A DNA stretch of 42,902 bases from Rouxiella badensis (GCF_002093665.1 NZ_MRWE01000041.1:1-42902); one strand, 5' to 3'. Positions 8,914 through 19,054 are shown, counted from the stretch's first letter. Numbers and translations: made by a program. The notes: generated by a model not told the origin, from the letters alone.

Positions 8914-9111
8914 ATGCAACAATACTCTGAATTAGTACGCCAAAAATATTCCGAGATAGGCAGTGGCTGTCTTGGTTATGTGCCCGATGCGTTGGGCTGT
9001 GTGCTAAAGGCATTAGACGATGTGGCGGCCAACGCCGAACTTCCGTCTTCCGTTCGAGAACAGGCGGCTTATGCCGCCGCTAACTTACTGGTGAGCGATT
9101 ATGTCGATTAA
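8914..9111 (+). CDS. yaeP: YaeP family small protein
   Basis: This is a 65-residue acidic cytosolic protein of unknown function (UPF0253, YaeP). The segment [15 protein letters not shown] and the ending [14 protein letters not shown] match E. coli YaeP almost exactly. A strong ribosome site, AAAGGAGG, stands 5 nt before the ATG. The end overlaps the rof start by 11 bp, so the two are translationally coupled, which may mean that YaeP works with or sets the level of Rof. There is no signal peptide or membrane segment. Confidence 0.93.
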   Translation: MQQYSELVRQKYSEIGSGCLGYVPDALGCVLKALDDVAANAELPSSVREQAAYAAANLLVSDYVD

Positions 9112-9361
9112 TGATGAGTACCAACCCATCAATTGCGATGACTACGATAATCTCGAGCTTGCCTGTCAGGATCATCTGGTTCTGACGCTAAAGATGCGCA
9201 GCGGAGAGCTTGTCGAGGCTAAAGCCAAAGATTTGTTGATGCGAAAAAAAGTGGAATATCTGATTGTTGACTCGGGTGGACAACAGTTGGAACTGCGGCT
9301 TGACCATATCGAGAGCTTCAGTAATCCAAAAATTGGCACAGTCGTTGTCAGCGCAGAGTAG
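9101..9361 (+). CDS. rof: Rho-binding antiterminator Rof
   Basis: Rof (YaeO) binds the Rho hexamer and blocks its primary RNA-binding sites, so it inhibits Rho-dependent termination. The 86-residue protein begins with the conserved acidic segment [20 protein letters not shown] and continues as a small Sm-like barrel ([44 protein letters not shown]). The ATG at 9101 lies within the end of yaeP. A rho-independent terminator about 50 bp downstream ends the operon, fitting a gene whose product disables Rho. Confidence 0.95.
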   Translation: MSINDEYQPINCDDYDNLELACQDHLVLTLKMRSGELVEAKAKDLLMRKKVEYLIVDSGGQQLELRLDHIESFSNPKIGTVVVSAE

Positions 9362-9410
9362 TCGCAAGTAAAGAACAAGACTTTGCCCTACAGGGCCAAG
9401 CCAAAACGTT

Positions 9411-9440
9411 AACGGGCAATCTCAAGGTTGCCCGTTTTTT
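9411..9440 (+). terminator. rho-independent terminator after rof
   Basis: AACGGGCAA (9411-9419), loop of 8 nt and TTGCCCGTT (9428-9436) followed by a T-run. It converges with the cytochrome gene on the minus strand. Confidence 0.88.
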
Positions 9441-9451
9441 ATGGTCTGATA

Positions 9452-9778
9452 TCAGGGTTTTTGGCTGGCGTAGAAGGCCGACAAATCGCTGATATCCTGA
9501 TCGGAAAGCCCCGCAGTAAACGCCTGCATTACCCCCGCCTGCCCGCCGGTTCGTCCGCCATTTTTATAGCCATGAAGCGCAAGCGCGAGATAGGCCTCAT
9601 TTTGTCCGGCAAGATTAGGATAAAGCGCGTTGCTGGCCTTACCGGTTGCCCCATGACAAGCGGCACAGCTTGACGACTTAGCCTGACCGTCAGCAATATT
9701 TCCGTCAGCCAGCGCAGGCAGACTCAGGCTCGCCCACGCCAGAGCGGCGCTCAACGCGCCTTTAGTTAACCAATGCAT
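9452..9778 (-). CDS. periplasmic monohaem c-type cytochrome
   Basis: A small class I cytochrome c of 108 residues. The N terminus is a Sec signal peptide (hydrophobic core ALSAALAWASLSLPALA, cleavage expected near residue 24). The haem-attachment motif CAACH is at 38-42, in the context GQAKSSSCAACHGATGKA, and Met84 in GVMQAF is the likely sixth ligand, so it resembles cytochrome c-553/c5-type electron carriers. Two adjacent ATGs exist (9781 and 9778); GGGAG is better spaced for the second. It follows tilS by about 45 bp in the ldcC-yaeR-tilS unit. I know of no counterpart at this place in E. coli. Its redox partner is unknown. Confidence 0.85.
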   Translation of the reverse strand: MHWLTKGALSAALAWASLSLPALADGNIADGQAKSSSCAACHGATGKASNALYPNLAGQNEAYLALALHGYKNGGRTGGQAGVMQAFTAGLSDQDISDLSAFYASQKP

Positions 9779-9823
9779 CATTGCTCCCAAACCGGTTCAC
9801 CCCGGCGGTAATGTTAAGTCTTG

Positions 9824-11134
9824 TTATTTTTGCCAAAGCAGCGACCAGACAGCCTCTTGCGGACCTGTGGTCAATGCATCATGGGTAATAAATAGCCCCG
9901 CCGCAGCGATCGGCAGTTCGTTATAAAACACTAAAGGAATGCGGTCACGTTCCCAGGGTGGGACGTCGAGCTCCTGCCACAGTTTTTTCATCTGCCGCGA
10001 ACGGTCGCGGCCCACTTTATGCACCTCGCCACGGGCATAGAACCTTATGCTCATCGTCTCATCGTCACGCGGCTTGCGTATCGAAAGACCTTCATCCGTT
10101 TGGGACGCGAACGTCAAATGACCGAGATTGTCCGGAAGATTGAGTATGCCCTCTCCGGTCCAGGGAATGACCGTTTGTTTCAACGCCTGCATCGGTGGCA
10201 GCCAGTAAAGTCGCTGGCGAAAACGCCGCAGGCTGAAGGCACCGAGGCGCATCTGAGGTTCAGCGTCTGCGCGGCTGACCGCCACTTCGTCCCACATTCG
10301 CTGTAGCTGTTCACGTGAGGGCATTTTAGCGCCGCATCCCGCCAGCCATCGACGGAGCAACGCAAAGCGTCGGGACTCAGAGAGTGGCTCTAATCCGCTG
10401 ACCGACAGGCTGCCCTGCGCATCAGTCAGACTATCTAAGTCTTCCTGTAACAACTCATCGAGCAAAGACTCCTGCTCTGCGCAGAGGCCAGCGCTGCGTG
10501 CCGTAGCGGCAGCAAAATGCGGCCAGCGCTGATACAGCAGCGGCAGCACTTCCAGGCGCAAAAAGTTGCGATCGAAACGCGTGTCCTGATTACTGTCATC
10601 GTCTATCCAGCTCAGCTGATGCTGGCCAGCATAGGCCTCCAGCGCCTCGCGGGGGAGCGAAAGCAGAGGCCTTAGCAGTGGAAAACCGCCGACCTTCGCG
10701 CGTTCCCCCATCGACGACAGCCCGGCGGGTCCGCTGCCACGCTTGAGTGCCAGTATAAAGGTTTCGCACTGGTCATTGAGATGCTGTGCCGTCAGTAAGG
10801 TCTCGCCGCTGTGAAGATTTTGCGTCAGTGCCTGGTAACGCGCATTGCGCGCCGCGGCTTCTATTCCCCCCTGACTGGCATCCACCGTCACAAACAGCGG
10901 TAAAAACTCGACCTGCCAGCGCTGGCAATGAGCCTGACAGCTCGCGGTCCACCGGTTAGCAAAGGCGCTCAGCCCGTGATTAACGTGTATAGCCCGCAGC
11001 TGTAGGTCAGGCAGAATACTGGCCCGCAGCTGTACCAACGCGTGCAGAAGCACCGTCGAGTCGAGCCCGCCGCTGAATGCCACGCACAGGCGACGCCTGT
11101 CTCCCAGCTGTTTGACCAGATGTTCAGGCAGCAT
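9824..11134 (-). CDS. tilS: tRNA(Ile)-lysidine synthetase
   Basis: TilS converts the wobble C34 of tRNA-Ile(CAU) to lysidine with ATP and lysine, switching both codon reading and charging from Met to Ile; it is essential. The N-terminal PP-loop ATPase motif SGGLDST is at residues 21-27. The core continues through HLNDQCETFILALKRGSGPA and the conserved DDSNQDTRFDRNFLR. A TilS substrate-binding and C-terminal domain (SIRFYARGEVHKVGRDRSRQ, KLWQELDVPPWERDRIPL) follows. I chose ATG 11134 (436 residues) because it places the PP-loop as in E. coli TilS; a TTG at 11155 is the alternative. Confidence 0.95.
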   Translation of the reverse strand: MLPEHLVKQLGDRRRLCVAFSGGLDSTVLLHALVQLRASILPDLQLRAIHVNHGLSAFANRWTASCQAHCQRWQVEFLPLFVTVDASQGGIEAAARNARYQALTQNLHSGETLLTAQHLNDQCETFILALKRGSGPAGLSSMGERAKVGGFPLLRPLLSLPREALEAYAGQHQLSWIDDDSNQDTRFDRNFLRLEVLPLLYQRWPHFAAATARSAGLCAEQESLLDELLQEDLDSLTDAQGSLSVSGLEPLSESRRFALLRRWLAGCGAKMPSREQLQRMWDEVAVSRADAEPQMRLGAFSLRRFRQRLYWLPPMQALKQTVIPWTGEGILNLPDNLGHLTFASQTDEGLSIRKPRDDETMSIRFYARGEVHKVGRDRSRQMKKLWQELDVPPWERDRIPLVFYNELPIAAAGLFITHDALTTGPQEAVWSLLWQK

Positions 11135-11157
11135 GGCTGGCCGCGCTGTAGGCAAAC

Positions 11158-11550
11158 TTAATCGATTTCATAAAGTTCTAAAGGCAGATTATCGGGATCG
11201 GCGAAGAAGGTGAATTTCTTGCCGGTGTGCTCATCGATACGCACCGGTTCACAGGCTACGCCCGCCGCCAGAAGATGCGCGACAGACTGCTCAATATTTT
11301 CCACGCTAAACGCCAGATGACGCAGGCCACAGGCCTCGGGGCGACTCACGCGCGCTGGCGGCGAAGGAAAGCTGAACAGTTCAATTTGATAGTGCCCGTC
11401 GATGGCTAGATTGGCCATCCATGAGTCACGCGCCTCGCGATAAACCTCGGAAAGCAGCGTCAAGCCGAGTACCTCACAGTAAAACTTTTTGCTGACCTCA
11501 TAATCGCTGGCAATAATCGCGATGTGATGGATCCGGCGTAAATTAAGCAT
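11158..11550 (-). CDS. yaeR: VOC-family metalloenzyme YaeR (glyoxalase I-like)
   Basis: A 130-residue vicinal-oxygen-chelate protein similar to E. coli YaeR. It has the two beta-alpha-beta-beta-beta modules of the glyoxalase fold and candidate metal ligands His8/His9 in RRIHHIAI, Glu in IELFSFP, His in GLRHLAFSVE and Glu in LPLELYE. The substrate is not known. The ATG overlaps the end of ldcC by 8 bp, with GAGGTG just upstream, so translation is probably coupled. Gene order ldcC-yaeR-tilS is the same in E. coli. It is cytosolic, with no signal peptide. Confidence 0.92.
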   Translation of the reverse strand: MLNLRRIHHIAIIASDYEVSKKFYCEVLGLTLLSEVYREARDSWMANLAIDGHYQIELFSFPSPPARVSRPEACGLRHLAFSVENIEQSVAHLLAAGVACEPVRIDEHTGKKFTFFADPDNLPLELYEID

Positions 11551-13693
11551 CGAGCACCTCTTGTTTAAGTACCTTAACGAGATATTTTCCCTCTTCGGTC
11601 AGCTTCGCGCCGTGGATATCGGTCTCGAAGCCCGGGAAATGCTCACCTATAGAACACAGCATCAGCAGGAAATCCAACACCGCGCGGCTTTCCGTCGTAA
11701 TCATCTCGCCCGGCATGACCACCGGTACCCCCGGTGGATAAGGCAGTATCATATTGGCCGACACCTTACCCACCAGCTGTTCGAGTTCACACTCTTCAAT
11801 ATTGCCTCGTACCTGATGCTGGAACATCTCGTAAGGCGTCATTTTCATCTCCGGCAGCACGTCAAAAGCCTTGAGCATCAGCGTAGGAAGATCGTGTTCG
11901 ACGATCAGCTTGTGGATCCCCTGAGCAAGATCCTGAATGCGCATATGACGGTAAAAATCAGGATCTTCGGCATAAAGATCCGGCAGCATATTCTTCACCC
12001 GCAGATTGAGATCGTAAGCGCGTTTGAAGTCGGTGAGACCTCGCATCAGGCTCATCGACTTGGTTTTATCGATGCCGATGCTAAACAGGAACAGCAAATT
12101 ATAAGGACCTGTCTTCTCCACCACCACGCCGCGCTCATCGAGGTATTTAGCCACCAACGCGGCGGGAATGCCTTCTGCCTCTAGCTTGCCGGTTTCGTCC
12201 ATCCCCGGCGTGAGGATGGTGACCTTGATAGGGTCGAGATACATATGGTCCGGGTCAGCGTTGGCGAAACCGTGCCAGTTGTTATCCGGATTAAGCGGCC
12301 AGCATTCCGCCTCGTCAATCCCTTCCGGCTGCCAGATATCATAGAACCAGCCGTCCATTTCTTCACGCAGGCGCTGAATTTCTTTACGGAAATAGAGCGC
12401 CCTTTCCACTGACCGATTGATCAAACGACGGCCCGGGTTGCCTCGCAGCATCGCCGCTGCGGTTTCGGCAGAGGCCACAATTCCATAGTTTGGCGACGTG
12501 GTCGTGTGCATCATGTAGGCTTCATTAAAGGTATTTTCGTTATAATCCCCTTTAATGTGAATCATCGAAGCCTGGGAAAACGCCGCCAGCAGCTTGTGGG
12601 TCGACTGCGTTTCATAGATGACTTTCCCCGTGATTCGATCGCCGCTCATGCCGCTTTTCCCCGCATAGATCGGGTGGAAATTGGTGTAAGGCACCCAGGC
12701 GGAATCAAAGTGGATAGAGGCCACGTCGAGCGTCTGCTTGATAAAATCGGTGTTATAGAGCAGGCCATCATAGGTTGAGTTGGTGATGACCGCGTGCACC
12801 GGCCAGGTGGCATTTTCGGTCTGCGCCACCTTCTGCTCAATGCTCTCACGGGTGAACTCTCGCTGGGGAATACCGCCCAAAATTCCGTAGGCATTGCGCA
12901 GCGGGCGCAGATAGATTGGGATGATATTGGTCATCATCATCAGGTGTGCCAGTGACTTATGGCAGTTGCGGTCTATCAGCACCGTGCTGCCCGCTGGCGC
13001 AGAGTACATGCCGACAATCTTGTTGGCGGTCGATGTACCGTTGGTGACGATATAGCTCTGCTCGGCGCCGAAGGTGCGGGCGATATACTCTTCGGCCTCG
13101 AGATGTGGGCCGGTGTGGTCGAGCAGAGAACCCAGTTCGGTGACCGAGATAGAGACGTCCGCCTTCAGCGTTTTAGCACCAAAGAAGTCATAAAACAGCG
13201 TGCCGACCGGACTTTTTAGAAATGCAGTCCCTGCCATATGGCCAGGAGTACAGAAAGTATATTTCCCTTCCTCGACGTAATTAAACAGTGCCTTGGTCAG
13301 CGGAGGGGTAATCTGGTCAATATACTCATCGGTATACTGTCGAATGCGTTTAGCAATATCGTCTGCGGCATTGAGCGCGTACTCGAAGAAGTACAGCACC
13401 ATGCGCATGTCGTGTACGCTAACGTCCATCGTGGAGTGGGTATTGATAAACGCATAGAGCGGAAGATACTCATTCAGCTCGTTAATTTCTGAACACAGCG
13501 CTGAACTGTGCAAATCCCAATCGAAAATAACGCCACAGATACGCGCATTGCTTTCAATAAGCTTGAGCAAATCGGCTCTGTCGCGCGGGTAAATCGTCTT
13601 GAAGCCCAACTCGTTCAGGGCAGCATCCAGTTCACGGATGGGCTCATCTTTATAGTAAACCCCTTCCGGGCGCATGATGGCGAGAATATTCAT
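11543..13693 (-). CDS. ldcC: lysine decarboxylase, constitutive type
   Basis: This PLP-dependent enzyme decarboxylates lysine to cadaverine. Location between accA and yaeR identifies it as the LdcC type rather than acid-induced CadA. The three family domains are visible: an N-terminal flavodoxin-like wing (to about 130), the PLP core with ETQSTHKLLAA (Schiff-base lysine near 367, by alignment) and HFDSAWVPYT, and the C-terminal domain with PYPPGVPVVMPGE. It has 716 residues against 713 in E. coli. AGAAGGA precedes the ATG. In the core, PGHMAGTA has Ala where E. coli has Gly (GHMGGT), a mild change. It is cytosolic and forms decamers in the family. Confidence 0.95.
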   Translation of the reverse strand: MNILAIMRPEGVYYKDEPIRELDAALNELGFKTIYPRDRADLLKLIESNARICGVIFDWDLHSSALCSEINELNEYLPLYAFINTHSTMDVSVHDMRMVLYFFEYALNAADDIAKRIRQYTDEYIDQITPPLTKALFNYVEEGKYTFCTPGHMAGTAFLKSPVGTLFYDFFGAKTLKADVSISVTELGSLLDHTGPHLEAEEYIARTFGAEQSYIVTNGTSTANKIVGMYSAPAGSTVLIDRNCHKSLAHLMMMTNIIPIYLRPLRNAYGILGGIPQREFTRESIEQKVAQTENATWPVHAVITNSTYDGLLYNTDFIKQTLDVASIHFDSAWVPYTNFHPIYAGKSGMSGDRITGKVIYETQSTHKLLAAFSQASMIHIKGDYNENTFNEAYMMHTTTSPNYGIVASAETAAAMLRGNPGRRLINRSVERALYFRKEIQRLREEMDGWFYDIWQPEGIDEAECWPLNPDNNWHGFANADPDHMYLDPIKVTILTPGMDETGKLEAEGIPAALVAKYLDERGVVVEKTGPYNLLFLFSIGIDKTKSMSLMRGLTDFKRAYDLNLRVKNMLPDLYAEDPDFYRHMRIQDLAQGIHKLIVEHDLPTLMLKAFDVLPEMKMTPYEMFQHQVRGNIEECELEQLVGKVSANMILPYPPGVPVVMPGEMITTESRAVLDFLLMLCSIGEHFPGFETDIHGAKLTEEGKYLVKVLKQEVLDA

Positions 13694-13725
13694 CTGACAA
13701 ATCCTTCTGGTTTCCTAAAAGACAG

Positions 13726-13752
13726 GTTATAGACCCTAACACCTCGAGACAA
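13726..13752 (-). promoter_or_regulatory. candidate ldcC promoter
   Basis: On the minus strand TTGTCT (13747-13752) and TATAAC (13726-13731) are spaced by a short 15 bp. The site lies just behind the accA terminator, where a new promoter for ldcC would be needed. Confidence 0.3.
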
Positions 13753-13753
13753 T

Positions 13754-13782
13754 AAAAAAGGGCAGTCCTAAGACTGCCCTTT
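13754..13782 (-). terminator. rho-independent terminator after accA
   Basis: AAAGGGCAGTC (13757-13767) pairs with GACTGCCCTTT (13772-13782) around a 4-nt loop. On the minus strand the stem is followed by a T-run (13754-13759). It ends the long lpx-dnaE-accA transcript before ldcC. Confidence 0.88.
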
Positions 13783-13819
13783 AAATTTTAATTGCCTGGC
13801 AAATATCCACAGTATCCGT

Positions 13820-13907
13820 GATGTAAGTCGGCGGCAACGTCACGAATCCCCAGAAACTTACCTGAGTAAGTGACTGGGGTGAGCAGACGCAGCCAATCCC
13901 CTACATC
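13820..13907. repeat. 88-bp nested palindromic element behind accA
   Basis: The inner part is a symmetric imperfect palindrome: CCCCAG (13848-13853), AA, ACTTAC (13856-13861), loop CTGA, GTAAGT (13866-13871), GA, CTGGGG (13874-13879). An outer pair GATGTA (13820-13825) and TACATC (13902-13907) encloses it. It fills the space between the accA stop and its terminator. The composition is unlike a second terminator (no T-run). From memory, similar TTACCTGAGTAAGTGACTGGGG-like intergenic palindromes recur in Yersiniaceae genomes, which would make it a dispersed repeat; this is not verified. Confidence 0.6.
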
Positions 13908-13924
13908 GCGAAGACTGAAGGATA

Positions 13925-14884
13925 TTAGCAGTAGCCGTAAGTCATCAGTCGCTGATAACGACGGTCACGCAGTTCTTCGGTGTTCAACGCGTCGAGTTCT
14001 CTGAGGTCAGCTTCCAACTGAGCACGCAGTGATGCGGCCATAGCAGGAACGTCACGATGCGCGCCACCCAGTGGTTCAGGGATCACGGAGTCGATCAGCT
14101 TCAGCTCTTTCAAACGTGAAGCGATGATGCCCATAGCTTCCGCTGCCAGCGGCGCCTTGTCTGCGCTCTTCCACAGAATTGACGCACAGCCTTCTGGTGA
14201 AATCACCGAGTAGGTGCTGTATTGCAGCATGTTGACTTTGTCACCGACGCCGATAGCCAATGCACCACCTGAACCGCCTTCACCGATAACGGTACAGATA
14301 ACCGGTACGTTGAGACGGGACATTTCGCGCAGGTTACGAGCGATAGCTTCGGACTGACCACGTTCTTCAGCACCAACGCCTGGGTAAGCACCCGGGGTGT
14401 CGATGAAGGTGATGATAGGCAGTTTGAAGCGTTCGGCCATTTCCATCAGACGCAGCGCCTTGCGATAGCCTTCTGGAGCTGGCATACCGAAGTTACGACG
14501 GATCTTCTCTTTGGTTTCACGACCTTTTTGATGACCAATGATCATCACGGCACGCTCACCCAAACGTGCAATCCCACCTACGATAGCTTTATCGTCGGCA
14601 AACGCGCGATCGCCCGCAAGTTCATCAAAATCAGTAAAGATGTGCTTGATGTAGTCAAGAGTGTAAGGACGACGCGGATGGCGAGCCAACTGCGCAATCT
14701 GCCAGGCACCCAAATCTGAGAAAATTTTACGAGTCAGTTCGACGCTTTTCTCGCGAAGGCGCCCCACTTCTTCGTCCAGATTAATATCTAATTTTTCGTC
14801 TTGACGACTGACTGCAGTCAGCGAGTCAATTTTCGCTTCCAGCTCCGCAATCGGCTGTTCAAAATCAAGAAAATTCAGACTCAT
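13925..14884 (-). CDS. accA: acetyl-CoA carboxylase carboxyltransferase subunit alpha
   Basis: AccA with AccD forms the carboxyltransferase that moves CO2 from biotin (on AccB) to acetyl-CoA, giving malonyl-CoA, the first committed step of fatty-acid synthesis. It has 319 residues, the E. coli length. The N-terminal helix [20 protein letters not shown] and the crotonase-type core ([18 protein letters not shown], then [15 protein letters not shown] with oxyanion-hole glycines) are intact. It lies 12 bp after dnaE on the same strand, the last gene of the lpx-dnaE-accA run, followed by a palindromic element and a terminator. Confidence 0.98.
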   Translation of the reverse strand: MSLNFLDFEQPIAELEAKIDSLTAVSRQDEKLDINLDEEVGRLREKSVELTRKIFSDLGAWQIAQLARHPRRPYTLDYIKHIFTDFDELAGDRAFADDKAIVGGIARLGERAVMIIGHQKGRETKEKIRRNFGMPAPEGYRKALRLMEMAERFKLPIITFIDTPGAYPGVGAEERGQSEAIARNLREMSRLNVPVICTVIGEGGSGGALAIGVGDKVNMLQYSTYSVISPEGCASILWKSADKAPLAAEAMGIIASRLKELKLIDSVIPEPLGGAHRDVPAMAASLRAQLEADLRELDALNTEELRDRRYQRLMTYGYC

Positions 14885-14896
14885 AGCATTCCTATT

Positions 14897-17800
14897 TTAG
14901 TCAAATTCCAGTTCAACCTGTTCAGTACCTACCAGAGAACGTAAATCAAGCAACAGACGATCGGTTGGCGTAACACGCCATGTTGCACCAAATCTGAGCC
15001 GTGCCCGAGCGTTTTCTCGTTGATAATACAGATGAACTGGTATCGTCCCCGATCGATGAGGTTCCAACGATTCGCGCAGACGGTTCAAAAGCTGGTCATC
15101 AATTTGCCTGTCAGTCAGCGATATAGCAAGACCACGAGCGTATTTTTCACGCGCTTCACTGATGTCCATTAAATCACGGGCCATCATTTTAAGCCCGCCG
15201 TTGAAGTCATCAAAGCTGACCTGTCCCGTCGCTATCAGGATACGGTCTTTTTCCAACAAATGCTGAAATTTTTCCAAGGCTTCGGTAAACAACATCACTT
15301 CAAGACGGCCTGACCGGTCGTCCAACGTACAAATGCCAATGCGGTTACCCCGCTTGGTCATCATCACCTTCGCAGCCACAACCAAACCGACTGCGATGGT
15401 CATTTTTCCCCGTTCTGTCGGGTGCATATCTTTCAGGCGCTGGCCACCGCCATAACGCTCGATTTCTTTCAGGTACTGGGTGATCGGATGTCCGGTCAGA
15501 TACAGTCCCAGAGTCTCGCGTTCACCGTCCAATACCTTTTGTTCTTGCCAGGGCGTAACACTGGCATAAGACTTCTCGACCTGCTCCGGCTCTTCAGCCA
15601 GTACGCCGAACATGTCAGCCTGACCGATAGCCTCGGCCTTGGCGTGTTGATCTGCGGCCTTCAGCGCATCGCCCAACGAGTGCATCAATGCGGCGCGGTG
15701 CGGTCCGAGACGGTCAAACGCCCCGGACATGATCAGTTTCTCTAAAATGCGGCGATTGAGCTTTTTAGTGTCCGAACGTGCACAGAGATCAAACAGCTCT
15801 TTAAAATAGCCGCCCTGATTGCGAGCTTCAATGATAGCTTCAATTGGCCCTTCACCCACGCCTTTGATAGCGCCGATGCCGTAAACAATTTCCCCGTCGT
15901 CGTTGACGTGGAAGTGGTAGAGGCCGCTGTTGATGTCCGGAGGCAGAATTTTAAGCCCCATTCGCCAACATTCGTCGACTAACCCCACCACTTTATCGGT
16001 GTTATCCATATCGGCCGTCATTACCGCCGCCATGAATTCTGCCGGATAGTGCGCTTTTAACCACAGCGTCTGATACGAGACCAGGGCATAGGCAGCGGAG
16101 TGCGATTTGTTAAATCCATAACCAGCAAATTTCTCTACCAGATCGAAGATTTTCACCGCCAGTTCGCCGTCGATACCGCGTGATTTAGCGCCGTCTTCAA
16201 AACCGCCGCGCTGCTTGGCCATCTCGACCGGATTTTTTTTACCCATCGCACGACGCAGCATGTCTGCACCGCCGAGCGAGTAACCGGCCAGCACCTGGGC
16301 AATCTGCATCACCTGTTCCTGATACAAGATGATGCCATAGGTCGGCTCAAGTACCGGCTTCAGGGATTCGTGCTGCCACTGAATGTCCGGGTAAGACAGC
16401 TCTTCGCGCCCGTGTTTACGGTCGATAAAGTTGTCTACCATGCCCGACTGCAGCGGGCCGGGACGGAACAGTGCCACCAGGGCAATCATGTCTTCAAAGC
16501 TGTCGGGCTTCAGACGCTTGATAAGGTCCTTCATACCGCGGGATTCGAGCTGGAAAACCGCGGTAGTTTCCGAGCGTTGCAGCATGTCGAAACTTTTCTT
16601 ATCGTCTAACGGAATCGCTGCAATATCAAGAGGTTCAAGACCTGTTTTTGCACGACGCGCGTTGATCATATTCAACGCCCAGTCGATGATAGTCAGCGTT
16701 CGCAGCCCAAGGAAGTCAAATTTCACCAGCCCGGCATATTCCACGTCATTCTTGTCGAACTGAGTAACCGGGTTGTTGCCCTCTGCGTCGCAGTACAGCG
16801 GCGCAAAATCAGTGATCTTGGTCGGGGCGATAACGACACCGCCTGCGTGTTTACCGGCATTACGCGTCACACCTTCGAGCTTGCGCGCCATGTCGATCAG
16901 GGCTTTGACTTCTTCGTCGGCCTCATAAATCTCAGGCAGCTGTGGCTCTGCTGCGAAGGCTTTCTCGAGCGTCATGCCTGGATCCGGCGGTACCAGTTTT
17001 GAAATACGATCCACAAAACCGTATGGATGACCCAGTACACGGCCTACGTCGCGGATTACCGCTTTGGCCGCCATGGTACCGAAGGTGATTATCTGTGATA
17101 CCGCTTCACGTCCGTACATTTCGGCAACGTGTTCGATCACCAGATCGCGTTTTTCCATGCAGAAGTCGACGTCAAAGTCAGGCATCGAAACACGCTCAGG
17201 GTTCAGGAAGCGTTCGAACAGCAGGTCAAATTCCAGCGGATCGAGGTCGGTGATTTTCAGCGCATACGCGACCAGTGAACCTGCACCGGAACCACGGCCA
17301 GGACCCACCGGCACGCCGTTATCCTTGGACCACTGGATGAACTCCATCACTATCAGGAAGTAGCCCGGGAAGCCCATCTGGTTGATTACGCGCAGCTCGA
17401 CGTCGAGACGCTCGTCATACTCCGGGCGACGCTCGGCTCTCACCGCCGGATCAGGGAACAGGAACTCGAGACGCTCCTCGAGCCCTTTTTTCGAGCACAC
17501 TACCAGGAAGTCTTCCGTCGACATATCCCCGGTCGGGAACTGCGGCAGGAAGTATTCGCCTAGGCGAATGGTAACGTTACAGCGTTTCGCAATCTCGACG
17601 CTGTTCTGCAACGCCTCGGGGATGTCGGCAAACAGCTCGCACATCTCTTCTTCGCTGCGCATATACTGCTGCGCGGTGTAATTCCTGGGACGCTTAGGAT
17701 CATCAAGGGTGAAACCGTCGTGGATAGCCACGCGAATTTCATGCGCGTCGAAGTCGCTCTCTACCAGAAAACGTACGTCATTAGTGGCAACCACCGGCAA

Positions 17801-18379
17801 GCCGGTCTCGCCCGCCAGCGCGACTGCGGCGTGAAGATAGTTTTCTTCATCAGGACGGCCGGTGCGGATCAGCTCGAGATAGTAGCGATTTGGGAAGTAT
17901 TGCTGATAAAACTCAACGCATTGCTCAACCTGCGGTTGATTAGAACGGCTCAGGAATTTGCCGATATCGCCGTGACGCGCGCCAGAAAGCAGCAGCAGGC
18001 CTTCGTTAAGCTCTGCCAGCCATTCACGCTCGATAATCGGACCTGCCGCGCCATAGCCGCGCTGGTAAGCTCTGGAAATCAGCAGCGTCAGGTTTTGGTA
18101 GCCTTGATTGTTCATCGCCAACACGGTGAGCTGGGCTAACTCATCGCCCAGCATGTCGCTGTGTACGTTAAAATCGGCGCCAATCAGCGGCTTAATCCCG
18201 GCGCCGTGCGCCGAGCCATAAAATTTCACCAGCCCGCAGAGGTTGGTGAAATCGGTGATACCCAGCGCAGGCATGCCGAGAGCAGCCGCTCGTTTCACCA
18301 ACGGGCCAACCTTGGCTAATCCATCAACCATGGAATAGTCACTGTGCACGCGCAGATGAATAAAACGAGGTTCGGCCAT
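14897..18379 (-). CDS. dnaE: DNA polymerase III subunit alpha
   Basis: DnaE is the replicative polymerase of the chromosome. At 1160 residues it equals the E. coli protein. The N-terminal PHP domain begins with [20 protein letters not shown]. The polymerase core carries [18 protein letters not shown] and the catalytic PDFDVDF acidic pair (about residues 401 and 403), with the third Asp further on. Helix-hairpin-helix, OB-fold ([18 protein letters not shown]) and C-terminal tau-binding regions follow. The ATG is 66 bp after rnhB. The order lpxB-rnhB-dnaE-accA is conserved in enterobacteria and links replication, lipid A and fatty-acid synthesis in one transcript. Confidence 0.98.
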   Translation of the reverse strand: MAEPRFIHLRVHSDYSMVDGLAKVGPLVKRAAALGMPALGITDFTNLCGLVKFYGSAHGAGIKPLIGADFNVHSDMLGDELAQLTVLAMNNQGYQNLTLLISRAYQRGYGAAGPIIEREWLAELNEGLLLLSGARHGDIGKFLSRSNQPQVEQCVEFYQQYFPNRYYLELIRTGRPDEENYLHAAVALAGETGLPVVATNDVRFLVESDFDAHEIRVAIHDGFTLDDPKRPRNYTAQQYMRSEEEMCELFADIPEALQNSVEIAKRCNVTIRLGEYFLPQFPTGDMSTEDFLVVCSKKGLEERLEFLFPDPAVRAERRPEYDERLDVELRVINQMGFPGYFLIVMEFIQWSKDNGVPVGPGRGSGAGSLVAYALKITDLDPLEFDLLFERFLNPERVSMPDFDVDFCMEKRDLVIEHVAEMYGREAVSQIITFGTMAAKAVIRDVGRVLGHPYGFVDRISKLVPPDPGMTLEKAFAAEPQLPEIYEADEEVKALIDMARKLEGVTRNAGKHAGGVVIAPTKITDFAPLYCDAEGNNPVTQFDKNDVEYAGLVKFDFLGLRTLTIIDWALNMINARRAKTGLEPLDIAAIPLDDKKSFDMLQRSETTAVFQLESRGMKDLIKRLKPDSFEDMIALVALFRPGPLQSGMVDNFIDRKHGREELSYPDIQWQHESLKPVLEPTYGIILYQEQVMQIAQVLAGYSLGGADMLRRAMGKKNPVEMAKQRGGFEDGAKSRGIDGELAVKIFDLVEKFAGYGFNKSHSAAYALVSYQTLWLKAHYPAEFMAAVMTADMDNTDKVVGLVDECWRMGLKILPPDINSGLYHFHVNDDGEIVYGIGAIKGVGEGPIEAIIEARNQGGYFKELFDLCARSDTKKLNRRILEKLIMSGAFDRLGPHRAALMHSLGDALKAADQHAKAEAIGQADMFGVLAEEPEQVEKSYASVTPWQEQKVLDGERETLGLYLTGHPITQYLKEIERYGGGQRLKDMHPTERGKMTIAVGLVVAAKVMMTKRGNRIGICTLDDRSGRLEVMLFTEALEKFQHLLEKDRILIATGQVSFDDFNGGLKMMARDLMDISEAREKYARGLAISLTDRQIDDQLLNRLRESLEPHRSGTIPVHLYYQRENARARLRFGATWRVTPTDRLLLDLRSLVGTEQVELEFD

Positions 18380-18445
18380 ATTCAGTTACCAGAAATCTAA
18401 GAGTTGCTGTGAAAAAACGGTGTTATCGGTCTATACGACGGCCGC

Positions 18446-19054
18446 TTAACGCGACAGTAGCGCATCTTCCAACGCACGTCGGACAGGGGCAAAACTGCGC
18501 CTGTGGTGAGTGGTCGCGCCCAGGCGTGCCAGCTGTTCGAGATGCGCCGCCGTTGGATAGCCCTTGTGTTTGGCAAAGCCATACTCAGGGAATTCCCTAT
18601 CCAGCTCAACCATTTCACGGTCGCGAGTAACCTTAGCCAATATAGACGCCGCACTGATTTCTGCAACACGGCTATCGCCTTTTACCACCGCCTGCGAAGG
18701 CATTGGCAGTTTCGGGCAACGGTTGCCGTCGATCAGGACGAATTCAGGCGCGATACCTAATCCCGCCACGGCGCGTTGCATTGCCAGCATGGTGGCATGC
18801 AGGATGTTGAGCGCATCAATCTCTTCTGGCTCAGCGCGGCCAAGGCTCCAGGCCAGCGCCTTTTCCTTGATTTCTTCAAACAGAAATTCACGGCGCTTTT
18901 CGCTGAGTTTTTTTGAATCGGCCAGACCGGCAATCGGTTTTGACGAGTCCAGAATGACCGCGGCGGTTACCACGGCACCAACCAGAGGGCCGCGTCCGAC
19001 TTCGTCCACGCCGGCGATGAGATTCGCCTGCGGGTATACAAAAATGTCTGTCAT
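18446..19054 (-). CDS. rnhB: ribonuclease HII
   Basis: RNase HII cuts the RNA strand of RNA-DNA hybrids and removes single ribonucleotides misinserted in DNA. The signature [15 protein letters not shown] contains catalytic Asp17 and Glu18; the third acidic residue is in [12 protein letters not shown], and the fourth region is [16 protein letters not shown]. The conserved [18 protein letters not shown] closes the fold. It has 202 residues. The start overlaps the lpxB stop by 4 bp (ATGA), a sign of coupling. Confidence 0.97.
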   Translation of the reverse strand: MTDIFVYPQANLIAGVDEVGRGPLVGAVVTAAVILDSSKPIAGLADSKKLSEKRREFLFEEIKEKALAWSLGRAEPEEIDALNILHATMLAMQRAVAGLGIAPEFVLIDGNRCPKLPMPSQAVVKGDSRVAEISAASILAKVTRDREMVELDREFPEYGFAKHKGYPTAAHLEQLARLGATTHHRRSFAPVRRALEDALLSR

